Of a stretch of 60,141 nt of DNA, positions 24,345 to 33,101 are shown piece by piece. The notes below the pieces were generated by a model. It was not told where the DNA came from, did no database searches, and saw nothing but the letters and a program-made list of their open reading frames with translations. A program made the position numbers and the translations under genes. Source of the DNA: Adhaeribacter aerolatus (lineage in GTDB: Bacteria; Bacteroidota; Bacteroidia; Cytophagales; Hymenobacteraceae); the NCBI RefSeq assembly GCF_007991635.1, contig NZ_BJYS01000047.1:1-60141 (forward strand). The letters run 5' to 3'. Position 1 is the first letter of the stretch. Each line of letters opens with the position of its first letter.

Positions 24345-25583
24345 ATGCAGCACACCACCATTACCTCCAGCCAGGACGCCATTGCCCTCGAAGATAAATA
24401 CGGCGCTCATAATTACCATCCGCTGCCGGTGGTGCTGGCACGCGGCGAAGGCGTGTTTCTCTGGGATGTAGAAGGCAAGCGCTACTACGATTTTTTATCG
24501 GCTTACAGTGCCGTAAACCAGGGCCATTGCCACCCGAAAATTATTAATGCCTTGATAGAGCAGGCGCAGGTATTAACGCTTACATCACGGGCTTTCTATA
24601 ATAACAAACTAGGCGAATGCGAAAAATACATCTGCGACTATTTTGGTTACGACAAAGTGCTGCTGATGAACTCCGGCGCTGAGGCGGTGGAAACGGCTAT
24701 TAAGCTGGCCCGCAAATGGGGTTACGAGCAAAAAGGCATTGCCAAACACGAGGCCGAAATAATTGTGGTAGAACAAAACTTTCACGGCCGCACCACCGGC
24801 ATTATTTCTTTCTCTACCGATCCGGACTCAACGCGGGGCTTTGGACCTTACATGCCGGGCTATAAAGTAATACCATATAACAACCTGGAGGCGCTGGAAG
24901 AAGCCTTACAAAATCCGCATGTTTGCGGTTTTTTGGTAGAACCTATTCAGGGCGAAGCTGGTGTGGTGGTGCCGGATGCCGGCTATTTAGCTACAGCCAA
25001 GGCGCTTTGTCAGAAAAATAACGTGCTGTTGCTCGCCGACGAAATTCAAACCGGCCTGGGCCGGACGGGGCAATTATTGGCTTCTTGTTACGATGGCGTA
25101 CATCCGGATATTTTAATTCTGGGTAAAGCTTTATCGGGTGGAGTTTTACCGGTATCGGCGGTGCTGGCAGCCGACGAAGTTATGTTGTGCATCAAGCCCG
25201 GCGAGCACGGTTCTACTTTTGGCGGCAATCCATTGGCTTGCGCCGTGGCAGTGGCGGCGTTAGAAGTAATCCGGGAAGAACACCTTTCAGAAAATGCCCG
25301 GATGCTGGGCGAAGTTTTCCGGCACCGGATGGAAACCCTTCGGATCAAATATCCACATTTAATTACGCTGGTGCGGGGCAAAGGCCTGCTGAATGCCGTG
25401 GTGATTAATCCAACACCCGATGGCCGCACCGCCTGGGATGTTTGCGTAGCCTTAAAAGAAAATGGTTTATTAGCCAAGCCTACCCACGGCGATATTATCC
25501 GGTTTGCCCCCCCGCTGGTCATTACCGAAGAGCAATTGCACGCGTGCTGCGATATTATTGCCCAAACCATTTCTGAATTTTAA
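24345..25583 (+). CDS. rocD: Ornithine aminotransferase
   Basis: A 412-residue class III PLP aminotransferase that converts ornithine plus 2-oxoglutarate into glutamate-semialdehyde and glutamate (arginine and ornithine breakdown, proline supply). Visible are the N-terminal [12 protein letters not shown] (typical of RocD), [34 protein letters not shown], the Schiff-base lysine in L-G-K-A-L-S-G-G and [10 protein letters not shown]. Length is normal. hemB starts 64 bases downstream and may be co-transcribed. Confidence 0.95.
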   Translation: MQHTTITSSQDAIALEDKYGAHNYHPLPVVLARGEGVFLWDVEGKRYYDFLSAYSAVNQGHCHPKIINALIEQAQVLTLTSRAFYNNKLGECEKYICDYFGYDKVLLMNSGAEAVETAIKLARKWGYEQKGIAKHEAEIIVVEQNFHGRTTGIISFSTDPDSTRGFGPYMPGYKVIPYNNLEALEEALQNPHVCGFLVEPIQGEAGVVVPDAGYLATAKALCQKNNVLLLADEIQTGLGRTGQLLASCYDGVHPDILILGKALSGGVLPVSAVLAADEVMLCIKPGEHGSTFGGNPLACAVAVAALEVIREEHLSENARMLGEVFRHRMETLRIKYPHLITLVRGKGLLNAVVINPTPDGRTAWDVCVALKENGLLAKPTHGDIIRFAPPLVITEEQLHACCDIIAQTISEF

Positions 25584-25647
25584 AGATTAGCAATTTGTTA
25601 AAAGAAAGCTTAACCGCTATTTATTTTAAACGAACTTTATTTCGACT

Positions 25648-26628
25648 ATGAGTAGTATGACCCGACGGCCCCGCCGCAACCGCAAATCCGAAGTAATCCG
25701 GAATTTAGTACAGGAAAACAGTGTAATCGTAAACGATTTAATATTCCCGATATTTGTAATAGAAGGCCAGAACCAGGCCGTTGAAATAGCCTCGATGCCC
25801 GGCATTTACCGCTACAGCACCGACCGGATGCTGGACGAAATTGCCGCCTGCGTAGATTTAGGTCTCAAAGCTTTCGCGCCTTTCCCCGTAATCAGCGAAG
25901 GTAAAAAAGACCGCTTTGCCACCGAAAGCTTTAACCCCGAAAACTTATTTGTAAAATTCATCGCCGAGGTAAAACGCAATTTCCCCGACGTGGTACTCAT
26001 GACCGATGTAGCCATGGACCCTTACAGTTCTGATGGCCACGACGGCATTGTCGATAACGGCGAAATATTAAACGATGCTACCCTCGAAATATTAGCCAAA
26101 ATGGCTCTGGCCCAGGCCCGCGCTGGCGCCGATATTATCGGGCCTTCGGATATGATGGACGGCCGGGTAGGCTTTCTGCGGAATTATTTAGATTCGAATG
26201 GCTTTCAGAACGTGGCCATTATGTCTTACACCGCTAAATACGCGAGTGCTTTTTACGGTCCTTTCCGCGATGCCCTGGATTCGGCTCCTAAATTCGGTGA
26301 CAAAAAAACTTACCAGATGAACCCCGCCAACAGCCGCGAAGCCTTACTGGAGGCTGAATTAGACACCATGGAAGGGGCCGATTACTTAATGGTTAAACCC
26401 GGCTTACCTTATTTAGATATTGTGAAATCCTTGCGGGATCATTCGCATTTACCCATTGCGGTTTACAACATCAGCGGCGAGTACGCCATGGTTAAAGCCG
26501 CCGCGCAGAACGGCTGGATAGACGGAGAGCGGGCCATGTCCGAAATATTGCTCAGCTTTAAACGAGCCGGCGCCGATATTATCCTGACTTATTTTTCGAA
26601 AGAATATGCCCAATTATTGAAACGGTAA
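25648..26628 (+). CDS. hemB: Porphobilinogen synthase (delta-aminolevulinate dehydratase)
   Basis: A 326-residue HemB that joins two 5-aminolevulinate molecules into porphobilinogen for haem. The two Schiff-base lysines lie in M-S-Y-T-A-K-Y-A-S and L-M-V-K-P-G. The metal loop reads D-V-A-M-D-P-Y-S-S-D-G-H-D-G: aspartates replace the three cysteines of the zinc-type enzymes, so this is the zinc-independent, magnesium-type class. Start: ATG at 25648, with a second ATG three codons on. The basic M-T-R-R-P-R-R-N-R front is typical. Confidence 0.96.
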   Translation: MSSMTRRPRRNRKSEVIRNLVQENSVIVNDLIFPIFVIEGQNQAVEIASMPGIYRYSTDRMLDEIAACVDLGLKAFAPFPVISEGKKDRFATESFNPENLFVKFIAEVKRNFPDVVLMTDVAMDPYSSDGHDGIVDNGEILNDATLEILAKMALAQARAGADIIGPSDMMDGRVGFLRNYLDSNGFQNVAIMSYTAKYASAFYGPFRDALDSAPKFGDKKTYQMNPANSREALLEAELDTMEGADYLMVKPGLPYLDIVKSLRDHSHLPIAVYNISGEYAMVKAAAQNGWIDGERAMSEILLSFKRAGADIILTYFSKEYAQLLKR

Positions 26629-26643
26629 TATTCATAGTTTTTT

Positions 26644-26682
26644 AACGAAAAGAGGCGGCTTTATAAGCCGCCTCTTTCGTTT
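26644..26682. terminator. Strong terminator after hemB
   Basis: AGAGGCGGCTT pairs with AAGCCGCCTCT around a 3-4-base loop, flanked by A- and T-rich ends, so it can work on both strands. The rest of the 341-base gap 26629-26969 holds no other feature I can support. Confidence 0.85.
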
Positions 26683-26969
26683 CCCAATCTTTCTGCGGAA
26701 GCAAGCACCAGGAGTTCGAAGGAAACCAATATTGCCTATACCGTTTTACTTAGCTAAACCAAAACGCTCGGGGTTTCTTGATATTTTGTTAGTTCAGCAA
26801 AAAATAGCAGTAAACAAGGCCTTATACCAAATGTATATTTTTGCAATTTCACCAATTGTAAGCTTCTAAAATTTTGAAATTAGAACCAGTTCTTTTTTAT
26901 TAATGGCCATTTCTAAAATTTAGAAAACCGCTTAAATATCTGTATCTTTTGCTTTTAAAGTCCTGATGT

Positions 26970-28175
26970 ATGCTGAAAATAAAAGCTTTCGTAACCGCTA
27001 TTCTGCTAACTACCGCTTTGATTAACGTGCCGCTTCAACTGCAGGCGCAGGCTATTGACCCAGCCATGCTCTGCCAAGGCAATTATTTTACCGAAGCCGA
27101 AGGTAAAGCCGCCTTAACCCAGTTTGCCAGTACTTACCACGACCGCAAGAGTTGGGAGAAGAGAGCTGAAATAATCCGGGAAGGTATTCGGGAAGGTGCA
27201 CGCCTGGATAAATTGCCGGCTAATACCCCTCTGAAACCGATTATTCACAGCAAAAGAACGTACGATGGTTACACCGTAGAGAATGTAGCCTTCGAGAGCT
27301 TACCGGGTTATTTTGTTACCGGCAATTTGTATCGGCCGACTAAAACACAAAAATCTTACGCTGCTATTTTAGCGCCCCACGGGCACGGCAACAATCCGCG
27401 CTTTCAGGAGTATGTGCAGAAGCGCTGTGCCACGCTGGCCCGCATGGGCGCCGTGGTACTGGCTTACGACATGGCCGGTATGGGCGAATCGGACCAAAAC
27501 ACGCATAAATTTCCGCAGGCAGTAACTTTACTTAGCCGCAACAGCATGCGGGCTGTCGATTTTCTGTTAACCCTGCCGGGTGTAGATCCCAAGCGCCTTG
27601 GCGTAACCGGCGAATCGGGCGGTGGTACCCAAAGCTTTTTACTGACAGCCCTGGATAACCGGATTGCGGTTTCGGTGCCAGTGGTAATGGTATCGGCGCA
27701 TTTTTTTGGCGGCTGTACCTGCGAAAGCGGTATGCCTATTCATAAAAGTCCGAACCACCAAACGAGCAACGTAGAAATTGCGGCCTTAGCGGCCCCGCGG
27801 CCCATGCTGCTGGTATCCGACGGAAAAGACTGGACGAAAAACACGCCCGAGGTAGAATATCCCTACATCCAAAATATTTATAAACTTTATAACAAAGAAA
27901 GCCTGGTTCAGAATGTACACCTGCCCAACGAAGGCCACGATTACGGCATAAACAAAAGAAAAGCGGCTTACGGATTTCTGGCCAAATACTTAAACTTATC
28001 TTTAAAGGAGGTAACGAATGCCAGCGGCGAAATTGACGAAAGCTTTGTTAAAGTAGAACCAGAAGCAACCCTGCGGGTATTTACCGCCCAGCATACCCGT
28101 CCGGCTTACGCCGTAATGGGCGATGAAGCAGTAGCACAAATGCTGGCTTCGTACGCCAAAGCCCAAAAGAAGTAG
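26970..28175 (+). CDS. Secreted alpha/beta-hydrolase (acetylxylan-esterase-like)
   Basis: A 401-residue exported hydrolase. Signal peptide residues 1-27 (...LQLQAQA). The serine nucleophile is S216 in G-E-S-G-G-G, the catalytic histidine H323 in N-E-G-H-D-Y-G, and A-P-H-G-H-G (about 134-139) forms the oxyanion-side loop. The order fits acetylxylan-esterase or glucuronoyl-esterase-like polysaccharide de-esterases common in Bacteroidota. There are two neighbouring cysteines in G-G-C-T-C-E. No other polysaccharide-degrading enzyme is adjacent. A peptidase role (prolyl-oligopeptidase superfamily) is a weaker alternative. Confidence 0.85.
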   Translation: MLKIKAFVTAILLTTALINVPLQLQAQAIDPAMLCQGNYFTEAEGKAALTQFASTYHDRKSWEKRAEIIREGIREGARLDKLPANTPLKPIIHSKRTYDGYTVENVAFESLPGYFVTGNLYRPTKTQKSYAAILAPHGHGNNPRFQEYVQKRCATLARMGAVVLAYDMAGMGESDQNTHKFPQAVTLLSRNSMRAVDFLLTLPGVDPKRLGVTGESGGGTQSFLLTALDNRIAVSVPVVMVSAHFFGGCTCESGMPIHKSPNHQTSNVEIAALAAPRPMLLVSDGKDWTKNTPEVEYPYIQNIYKLYNKESLVQNVHLPNEGHDYGINKRKAAYGFLAKYLNLSLKEVTNASGEIDESFVKVEPEATLRVFTAQHTRPAYAVMGDEAVAQMLASYAKAQKK

Positions 28176-28353
28176 ATATTGGTGCAGATCGGCCTTAATT
28201 TACCGGATAAATTAACTTTTGCATGACTCGGGTAAAAGCGATTTAATACCTAAAGTTTGAGAATAGCCCGGATAAATATCTAAAATTTTAATACATCTTT
28301 GCCCGATTCCGGTTAACTTTCAGGCTGCTTACCACCCTAAATATTGTTATTAT

Positions 28354-29577
28354 ATGAACATCGGCAAAGGCTACCATTTAACTTATTGCACCAATATTCA
28401 TCCCGGCGAAAGCTGGGCCGCTGTTTACGAAAGTCTGCAAACCTACCTGCTCCCGCTAAAAGAGAAAATTTCGCCCAACAAACCTTTTGGCATTGGCTTG
28501 CGGCTATCGGCGCGGGCCAGCCTGGAATTGGAGCAGGAAAATAATTTACCGGAGTTTAAGAACTGGCTCGACGAAAACGGGCTGTATGTACATATCATTA
28601 ATGGCTTTCCGTATGGCAGTTTCCATGGCACGGTTGTAAAAGACGAGGTACACCAGCCCGACTGGACGACACCCGAACGCCTGGATTACACCAAACGATT
28701 GGCCCGTATTTTATCTTATTTATTACCCCAGGAACTGGATGGCGGCATCTCGACCTCGCCGCTTTCTTATAAACCCTGGTTAAAAGGCAATGCGGTTAAA
28801 ACCGAAGAAGTGCTGCGGCAAAGCAGCCAGCAACTAGCCCTGCTGGTAGAAGATTTGTACCATCGCCGGAGCCACACCGGCCGACTAATTCACCTGGATA
28901 TTGAGCCGGAGCCGGACGGCCTGCTTGAAACCTCTGATGAATTTATAAACTTTTACGAACAATGGCTGATGCCGCAGGCTATTGATCATTTACAAAGCCG
29001 GATGGGTATGAGTAAAGCCAATGCCGAAGCGGCCGTGAAAACCCATATTCGGCTGTGCTACGATGTTTGCCATTTTGCCTTAGCTTACGAAGAACCAGCA
29101 TTGGTTTTTGATCGCCTAGAGAAAAAAGGCATAAAAATCGGCCGGGTGCAAATTAGTGCGGCGCTTAAAGCCGATTTACCGGCCAGCACGGAAGAAAGGA
29201 ATACCCTGGCTACCCAATTCGAACAATTCTCGGAATCTACTTATTTACACCAGGTGCTGGTGCGGAACAACAACGGCACCATTACGCAATACCCGGATTT
29301 ACCGCAGGCTCTGCCCCACCTCTCCGACCCGAACGCCGTTGAATGGCGGTCGCATTTTCATGTTCCCATTTTCCTGGACCGCTATAACCAGTTGCAGTCT
29401 ACCCAATCCGAAATATTAAAGGTACTGCGCCTGTTGGAAGCCAAACAAGTAACCAAATACCTGGAAGTGGAAACTTATACCTGGGATGTATTGCCCGCCG
29501 AAATAAAACAGGAACTGGGCGCTTCTATTCAGCGGGAACTGCAGTGGGTAATCCAGCATTTTAACGTACAGGAATAG
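28354..29577 (+). CDS. eboE: EboE-like TIM-barrel metabolite-traffic protein
   Basis: A 407-residue xylose-isomerase-like TIM barrel. The start G-Y-H-L-T-Y-C-T-N-I-H-P-G-E-S-W is the hallmark of EboE from the ebo cluster, which is thought to move a metabolite (scytonemin monomer in cyanobacteria) to the periplasm. Further barrel strands include H-I-I-N-G-F-P-Y-G, L-D-I-E-P-E-P-D-G and L-C-Y-D-V-C-H-F-A. The next gene on the strand is eboF-like, 352 bases on. No eboA, B, C or D homologue is in the window, so the set is split. Activity is unknown. Confidence 0.85.
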   Translation: MNIGKGYHLTYCTNIHPGESWAAVYESLQTYLLPLKEKISPNKPFGIGLRLSARASLELEQENNLPEFKNWLDENGLYVHIINGFPYGSFHGTVVKDEVHQPDWTTPERLDYTKRLARILSYLLPQELDGGISTSPLSYKPWLKGNAVKTEEVLRQSSQQLALLVEDLYHRRSHTGRLIHLDIEPEPDGLLETSDEFINFYEQWLMPQAIDHLQSRMGMSKANAEAAVKTHIRLCYDVCHFALAYEEPALVFDRLEKKGIKIGRVQISAALKADLPASTEERNTLATQFEQFSESTYLHQVLVRNNNGTITQYPDLPQALPHLSDPNAVEWRSHFHVPIFLDRYNQLQSTQSEILKVLRLLEAKQVTKYLEVETYTWDVLPAEIKQELGASIQRELQWVIQHFNVQE

Positions 29578-29654
29578 CGTATGGCCTTGTCTTCCGTAAA
29601 TAAATAATACTCAGATGTTGGAAGCTGTTTAATATTCAGATCAAAAGCCATAGC

Positions 29655-29743
29655 TATTGCCATTGGTGGTATTATCACCGGTGAAAGCACCCGGCAAGGG
29701 CAGCTGGCAAGCGAACTGTTGAAATTCTAAACAGCTTCATTAG
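29655..29743. repeat. Diverged intergenic repeat, copy 2
   Basis: Shares GCCATTGGTGGTATTATC and CTAAACAGCTTCATTA, in order, with 16139-16258. No ORF is visible. The rest of the 352-base gap 29578-29929 holds no recognisable promoter or terminator. Confidence 0.35.
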
Positions 29744-29929
29744 TAGCAGATGGAATTAGGAACTCCGTTCTGCTAATAACTTTATTTCCACAACTAAAAG
29801 GCTTTTCCCGGTCCGGCTTAAACATATTTAACCACCCGGGAAATGGTCTTCTTTATTTATTAAAATATTCTTTCTGCTATTCCGACGTTAAACAAATATT
29901 AACCGGATAACAAAAATGATACTTACAAC

Positions 29930-31303
29930 ATGCGCAAAACCATAGTAATAGATGTAGTAGGGCTTACCTCCCGCTCCATTAATGATAACACGCCTTTCCT
30001 GAAAAGATGGGCCGCAGAAGCTAAATTAGCCAACGTAGGCCATGTATTACCGGCCGTTACCTGTTCGGTGCAGGCAACTTACCTAACCGGCAAATGGCCT
30101 ACCGAGCACGGCATTGTGGGCAACGGCTGGTATTTTAGAGACGAGTGCGAAATAAAATTATGGCGGCAATCGAACAAACTGGTACAGGCGCCCAAAATCT
30201 GGGAAGTAGCCAAAGCCCAGGACCCGACTTTTACCTGTGCCAATATTTGCTGGTGGTACGCCATGTACAGTGCTGCCGATTATACCGTTACGCCCCGCCC
30301 GCAGTATTTGGCCGATGGCCGTAAAATGCCTGATTGCTATACTTACCCAATGGAACTACGCGATCACCTGCAGGCCAAGCTGGGTACTTTCCCGCTGTTC
30401 GATTACTGGGGTCCAAAAACAAATATCCGGTCGAGCCGCTACATTGCCAATGCCGCCATTGAGGTAGATAAACTGCACAACCCTACGCTTACCATGGTTT
30501 ACCTGCCCCACCTCGACTACAACCCGCAGCGCTACGGCCCCGACGACCGCAGTGTGAACAAAGACCTACAGGAAATTGACGAGGTATTAAAAGATTTAAT
30601 TACGCATTTCGAAAGCAGAGGCGCCCAGGTTATTATTTTGTCGGAGTACGGGATTACGCACGTGAACCAACCCATTCATATCAACCGGGCCTTGCGCGAA
30701 AACGGGTATATTTCGGTGCGCGAAGAGCGGGGCACCGAGCTATTAGACGCCGGCACTTGTAAAGCTTTTGCCCTCGCCGACCACCAGGTAGCCCACGTGT
30801 ACGTGAATGATTTATCGAAGCTGGAAGAAGTTCGTAAACTGGTTGCGAGCTTACCGGGTGTAGAAAAGGTAATTGGCCCTGAAGAAAAAGCCGCTTACGG
30901 CATTGATCATGAGCGCGCCGGCGAACTCGTAGCCGTGGCCGATAAAAACTCCTGGTTTACTTATTACTACTGGCTCGACGATAACCGTGCGCCCGACTTT
31001 GCCCGCATTGTAGATATTCACAAAAAGCCCGGTTACGACCCGGTCGAAATGTTTACCAACCCGGATATTAAGTTTCTGATACCCAAAGTAGGCTTTAAAG
31101 TTCTGAAGAAAAAAATAGGCTTCCGGATGCTCATGGATATAATTCCGTTGGATGCCACCTTGATAAAAGGTTCGCACGGCCGCAAACCCGATAACCCGGC
31201 TGATGCGCCGGTAATACTAACTAAAAACAAAGGTTTATTGGCGGCAAATCAGGTAGAAGCAACTGAGGTATTCAATATTATCATGGCCCACCTGCAAGGT
31301 TAA
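29930..31303 (+). CDS. eboF: EboF-like alkaline-phosphatase-superfamily protein
   Basis: A 457-residue nucleotide-pyrophosphatase / phosphodiesterase-type member of the alkaline-phosphatase superfamily. The first metal site is at V-I-D-V-V-G-L-T (D8), the nucleophile lies in V-T-C-S-V-Q-A-T-Y-L-T-G (T or S near 44-50), and later metal ligands appear in L-P-H-L-D-Y, S-E-Y-G-I-T-H and K-G-S-H-G-R. Pairing with an eboE-like gene and close agreement in pattern point to EboF. It would be cytoplasmic (no signal peptide). Substrate unknown. Confidence 0.85.
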   Translation: MRKTIVIDVVGLTSRSINDNTPFLKRWAAEAKLANVGHVLPAVTCSVQATYLTGKWPTEHGIVGNGWYFRDECEIKLWRQSNKLVQAPKIWEVAKAQDPTFTCANICWWYAMYSAADYTVTPRPQYLADGRKMPDCYTYPMELRDHLQAKLGTFPLFDYWGPKTNIRSSRYIANAAIEVDKLHNPTLTMVYLPHLDYNPQRYGPDDRSVNKDLQEIDEVLKDLITHFESRGAQVIILSEYGITHVNQPIHINRALRENGYISVREERGTELLDAGTCKAFALADHQVAHVYVNDLSKLEEVRKLVASLPGVEKVIGPEEKAAYGIDHERAGELVAVADKNSWFTYYYWLDDNRAPDFARIVDIHKKPGYDPVEMFTNPDIKFLIPKVGFKVLKKKIGFRMLMDIIPLDATLIKGSHGRKPDNPADAPVILTKNKGLLAANQVEATEVFNIIMAHLQG

Positions 31304-31331
31304 TCAACCTAACTCAGCCAAAAACGATAAG

Positions 31332-31375
31332 AACAAAGTCTGCAACGCTACAAAAGCGGCAGACTTTGTTTTTAT
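31332..31375. terminator. Convergent terminator after eboF
   Basis: AACAAAGTCTGC (31332-31343) and GCAGACTTTGTT (31359-31370) are exact complements, followed by TTT. It lies between convergent genes and can serve both. Confidence 0.8.
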
Positions 31376-31387
31376 CAACTTTAAAAA

Positions 31388-32173
31388 TCAGCGCGGAATC
31401 CGCCAGGTTATCCCCCCGCCCGCAAAATAATCGGGTGCTTCTTCGTTCAACCCCAAAGCGCCTATTACATCCAGTTGCAGATTAGGCAACAGCTTAAATA
31501 AAAATCCCATATCGGCTAAGTGCTCGGCTTTACCCAAATGCGGTTTTTGCCCCGCAATCTCGGCAAAATAGGTTAACTTATCGGTTAATTTTAAGTCGCC
31601 GGTTACTGCATACAAAGCTTCTCCGCGGTATTCTTCGTGGTCGCGGTGCTTGCGGTAACCCAAATTATACTGCAACTCAACTTTATCAGATAAGGCACTG
31701 CTAAAAAGTAATCTGCCTTCGGGCGCCGCGTGGGGCGGCCGGAATTCTTTGTCACCAACGGGTAAGGTTACATTACCCAAAAAAGAAACCTGGGGAATGG
31801 CGCCCTTGCCTTCGTACAGTTGTACTTTGGCACCTACCATTACATCGTTAAACCCCAGCTTATTCTTACTTTCCGCGCCAGCTAAAGCTTCTGTTCTTTC
31901 TTTTTTTAAATCGGCATTCAGGCGGAGTTCCATTTTTTTCAAAATACCAATTCGGATCAGCGTAGTGGGGTCTAAATATTCTTTCTGGTCGCCTGCCTCC
32001 GAATGTTTTTTCTGAAATTCAAACCCGGTTTCTATTTGTAAAGTGCCCCGTGGTATTACGGCGGGTGATTGGGCGCGCGTCGGCCGGTCGGTATTAAGTT
32101 CCTCGCTTTCCTGGGCAAAAAGGAATAGCGGAGTACCCAATAACCACACCATTAACATAAGTATCTTCTTCAT
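31388..32173 (-). CDS. Outer-membrane transporter-like protein (phenol MetA-deg type)
   Basis: A 261-residue exported beta-barrel-like protein. Signal peptide residues 1-21 (...LFLFAQ), then N-T-D-R-P-T-R-A-Q-S-P-A-V, the typical start of the MetA-pathway-of-phenol-degradation family. The remainder alternates aromatic and polar residues in amphipathic strands (V-E-L-Q-Y-N-L-G-Y-R-K-H-R) and closes with G-G-G-I-T-W-R-I-P-R, a barrel-like end with a C-terminal aromatic segment. Its cargo is unknown. It runs convergent to eboF. Confidence 0.82.
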   Translation of the reverse strand: MKKILMLMVWLLGTPLFLFAQESEELNTDRPTRAQSPAVIPRGTLQIETGFEFQKKHSEAGDQKEYLDPTTLIRIGILKKMELRLNADLKKERTEALAGAESKNKLGFNDVMVGAKVQLYEGKGAIPQVSFLGNVTLPVGDKEFRPPHAAPEGRLLFSSALSDKVELQYNLGYRKHRDHEEYRGEALYAVTGDLKLTDKLTYFAEIAGQKPHLGKAEHLADMGFLFKLLPNLQLDVIGALGLNEEAPDYFAGGGITWRIPR

Positions 32174-32301
32174 AGTTTTTTGGTTTGTTTTGTAACCACC
32201 ATCCTATTACGCCAAACTTTTCCGGAGGTATATACTACCACGCTTAGTAGCGCAGAATTAGGTATCTACCTCCGGATTCGTACGCATAAGTACCAAAGCA
32301 A

Positions 32302-32332
32302 AAGGGCAGCTATACCCAGTATAACTGCCCTC
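32302..32332 (-). terminator. Terminator of the TMEM220-like gene
   Basis: AGGGCAG-TTATAC pairs with GTATAGCTGCCCT (one G-U) and is followed on the minus strand by TTTTGC. It lies 20 bases beyond the stop. Confidence 0.7.
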
Positions 32333-32352
32333 TTCGCTGACTACAAAACAAA

Positions 32353-32724
32353 TTATTGCTTAACGGGTGTTCTGAAATGCAGCACCAGCCAGTAAATAAA
32401 GAGTGTAATAAAAACAATGCCGAGCCCCAGCGATTCTCTTCCTTCTTCAATATTTATGGTTTTCATGCCGTTTTTTAAAGCCACTCCTTCCCAATGCGCA
32501 GGCCACTGGTAAATAGCGCCGGCAAAGTAAAACAAGGCTGCTACCAGCAGTATCGATAACAGCAGAAAAGGACGATTATTTTTAATCCGCCACATTACTA
32601 ATGATAATATTGCCGGAAGCAGGTAAATCGGAATCCAGATATGTGGGTCGGGGTCGTTGTATTGTACCACGGCAAAAGTTACAAAAACCAGGGCCATAAT
32701 TATGGCAAAAACACGAATAGCCAT
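32353..32724 (-). CDS. TMEM220-like small membrane protein
   Basis: A 123-residue membrane protein with four predicted hydrophobic helices (about 5-20, 30-46, 52-70, 98-116). The motif F-A-V-V-Q-Y-N-D-P-D-P-H-I-W-I-P-I-Y is the signature of the transmembrane-220 family. Function unknown; eukaryotic homologues exist. It stands alone with its own terminator. Confidence 0.88.
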   Translation of the reverse strand: MAIRVFAIIMALVFVTFAVVQYNDPDPHIWIPIYLLPAILSLVMWRIKNNRPFLLLSILLVAALFYFAGAIYQWPAHWEGVALKNGMKTINIEEGRESLGLGIVFITLFIYWLVLHFRTPVKQ

Positions 32725-32972
32725 AGGTGTTATTTTAATAGGTTTAATTTATTCATTAGAAAAACCAAATATATTAAATACTTGCTTCCATCCTACCAAT
32801 CGGGTTTATTTTAAGACAACTTTCTGCCACCAGCAAGTGGTAGCCGCTTACTCCTATTGCTCCATACCAATACGGAAAATTATTTATTTCTGCTGTTTTA
32901 GCTAAGCTTAATTATTGCTTCTTGGCATAAGCTATCGTTTTGCGCAGGCGTTATTACCCCAACTGAAAAACA

Positions 32973-33001
32973 AAAAGGCCGCTAAAAATAGCAGCCTTTT
33001 C
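32973..33001 (-). terminator. Terminator of the MFS gene
   Basis: AAAAGGCTGCT and AGCGGCCTTTT (one G-U) around a short loop, followed on the minus strand by a T-rich tail. It lies about 100 bases past the MFS stop. The remainder of the 377-base gap 32725-33101 is plain AT-rich DNA. Confidence 0.75.
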
Positions 33002-33101
33002 TGGTGGTGGATAATATAGTACAATCTTTAATGCCAACCCAAGTTAAAGAACGATTATGTTGTTTTTACCTGGTAACTTATTATGGCATCAGGTTTTTAC
33101 C

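Noticed and set aside
25088-25570. Minus-strand ORF of 160 residues inside rocD
   Set aside because: Antisense shadow of a well-supported gene with no recognisable domain.
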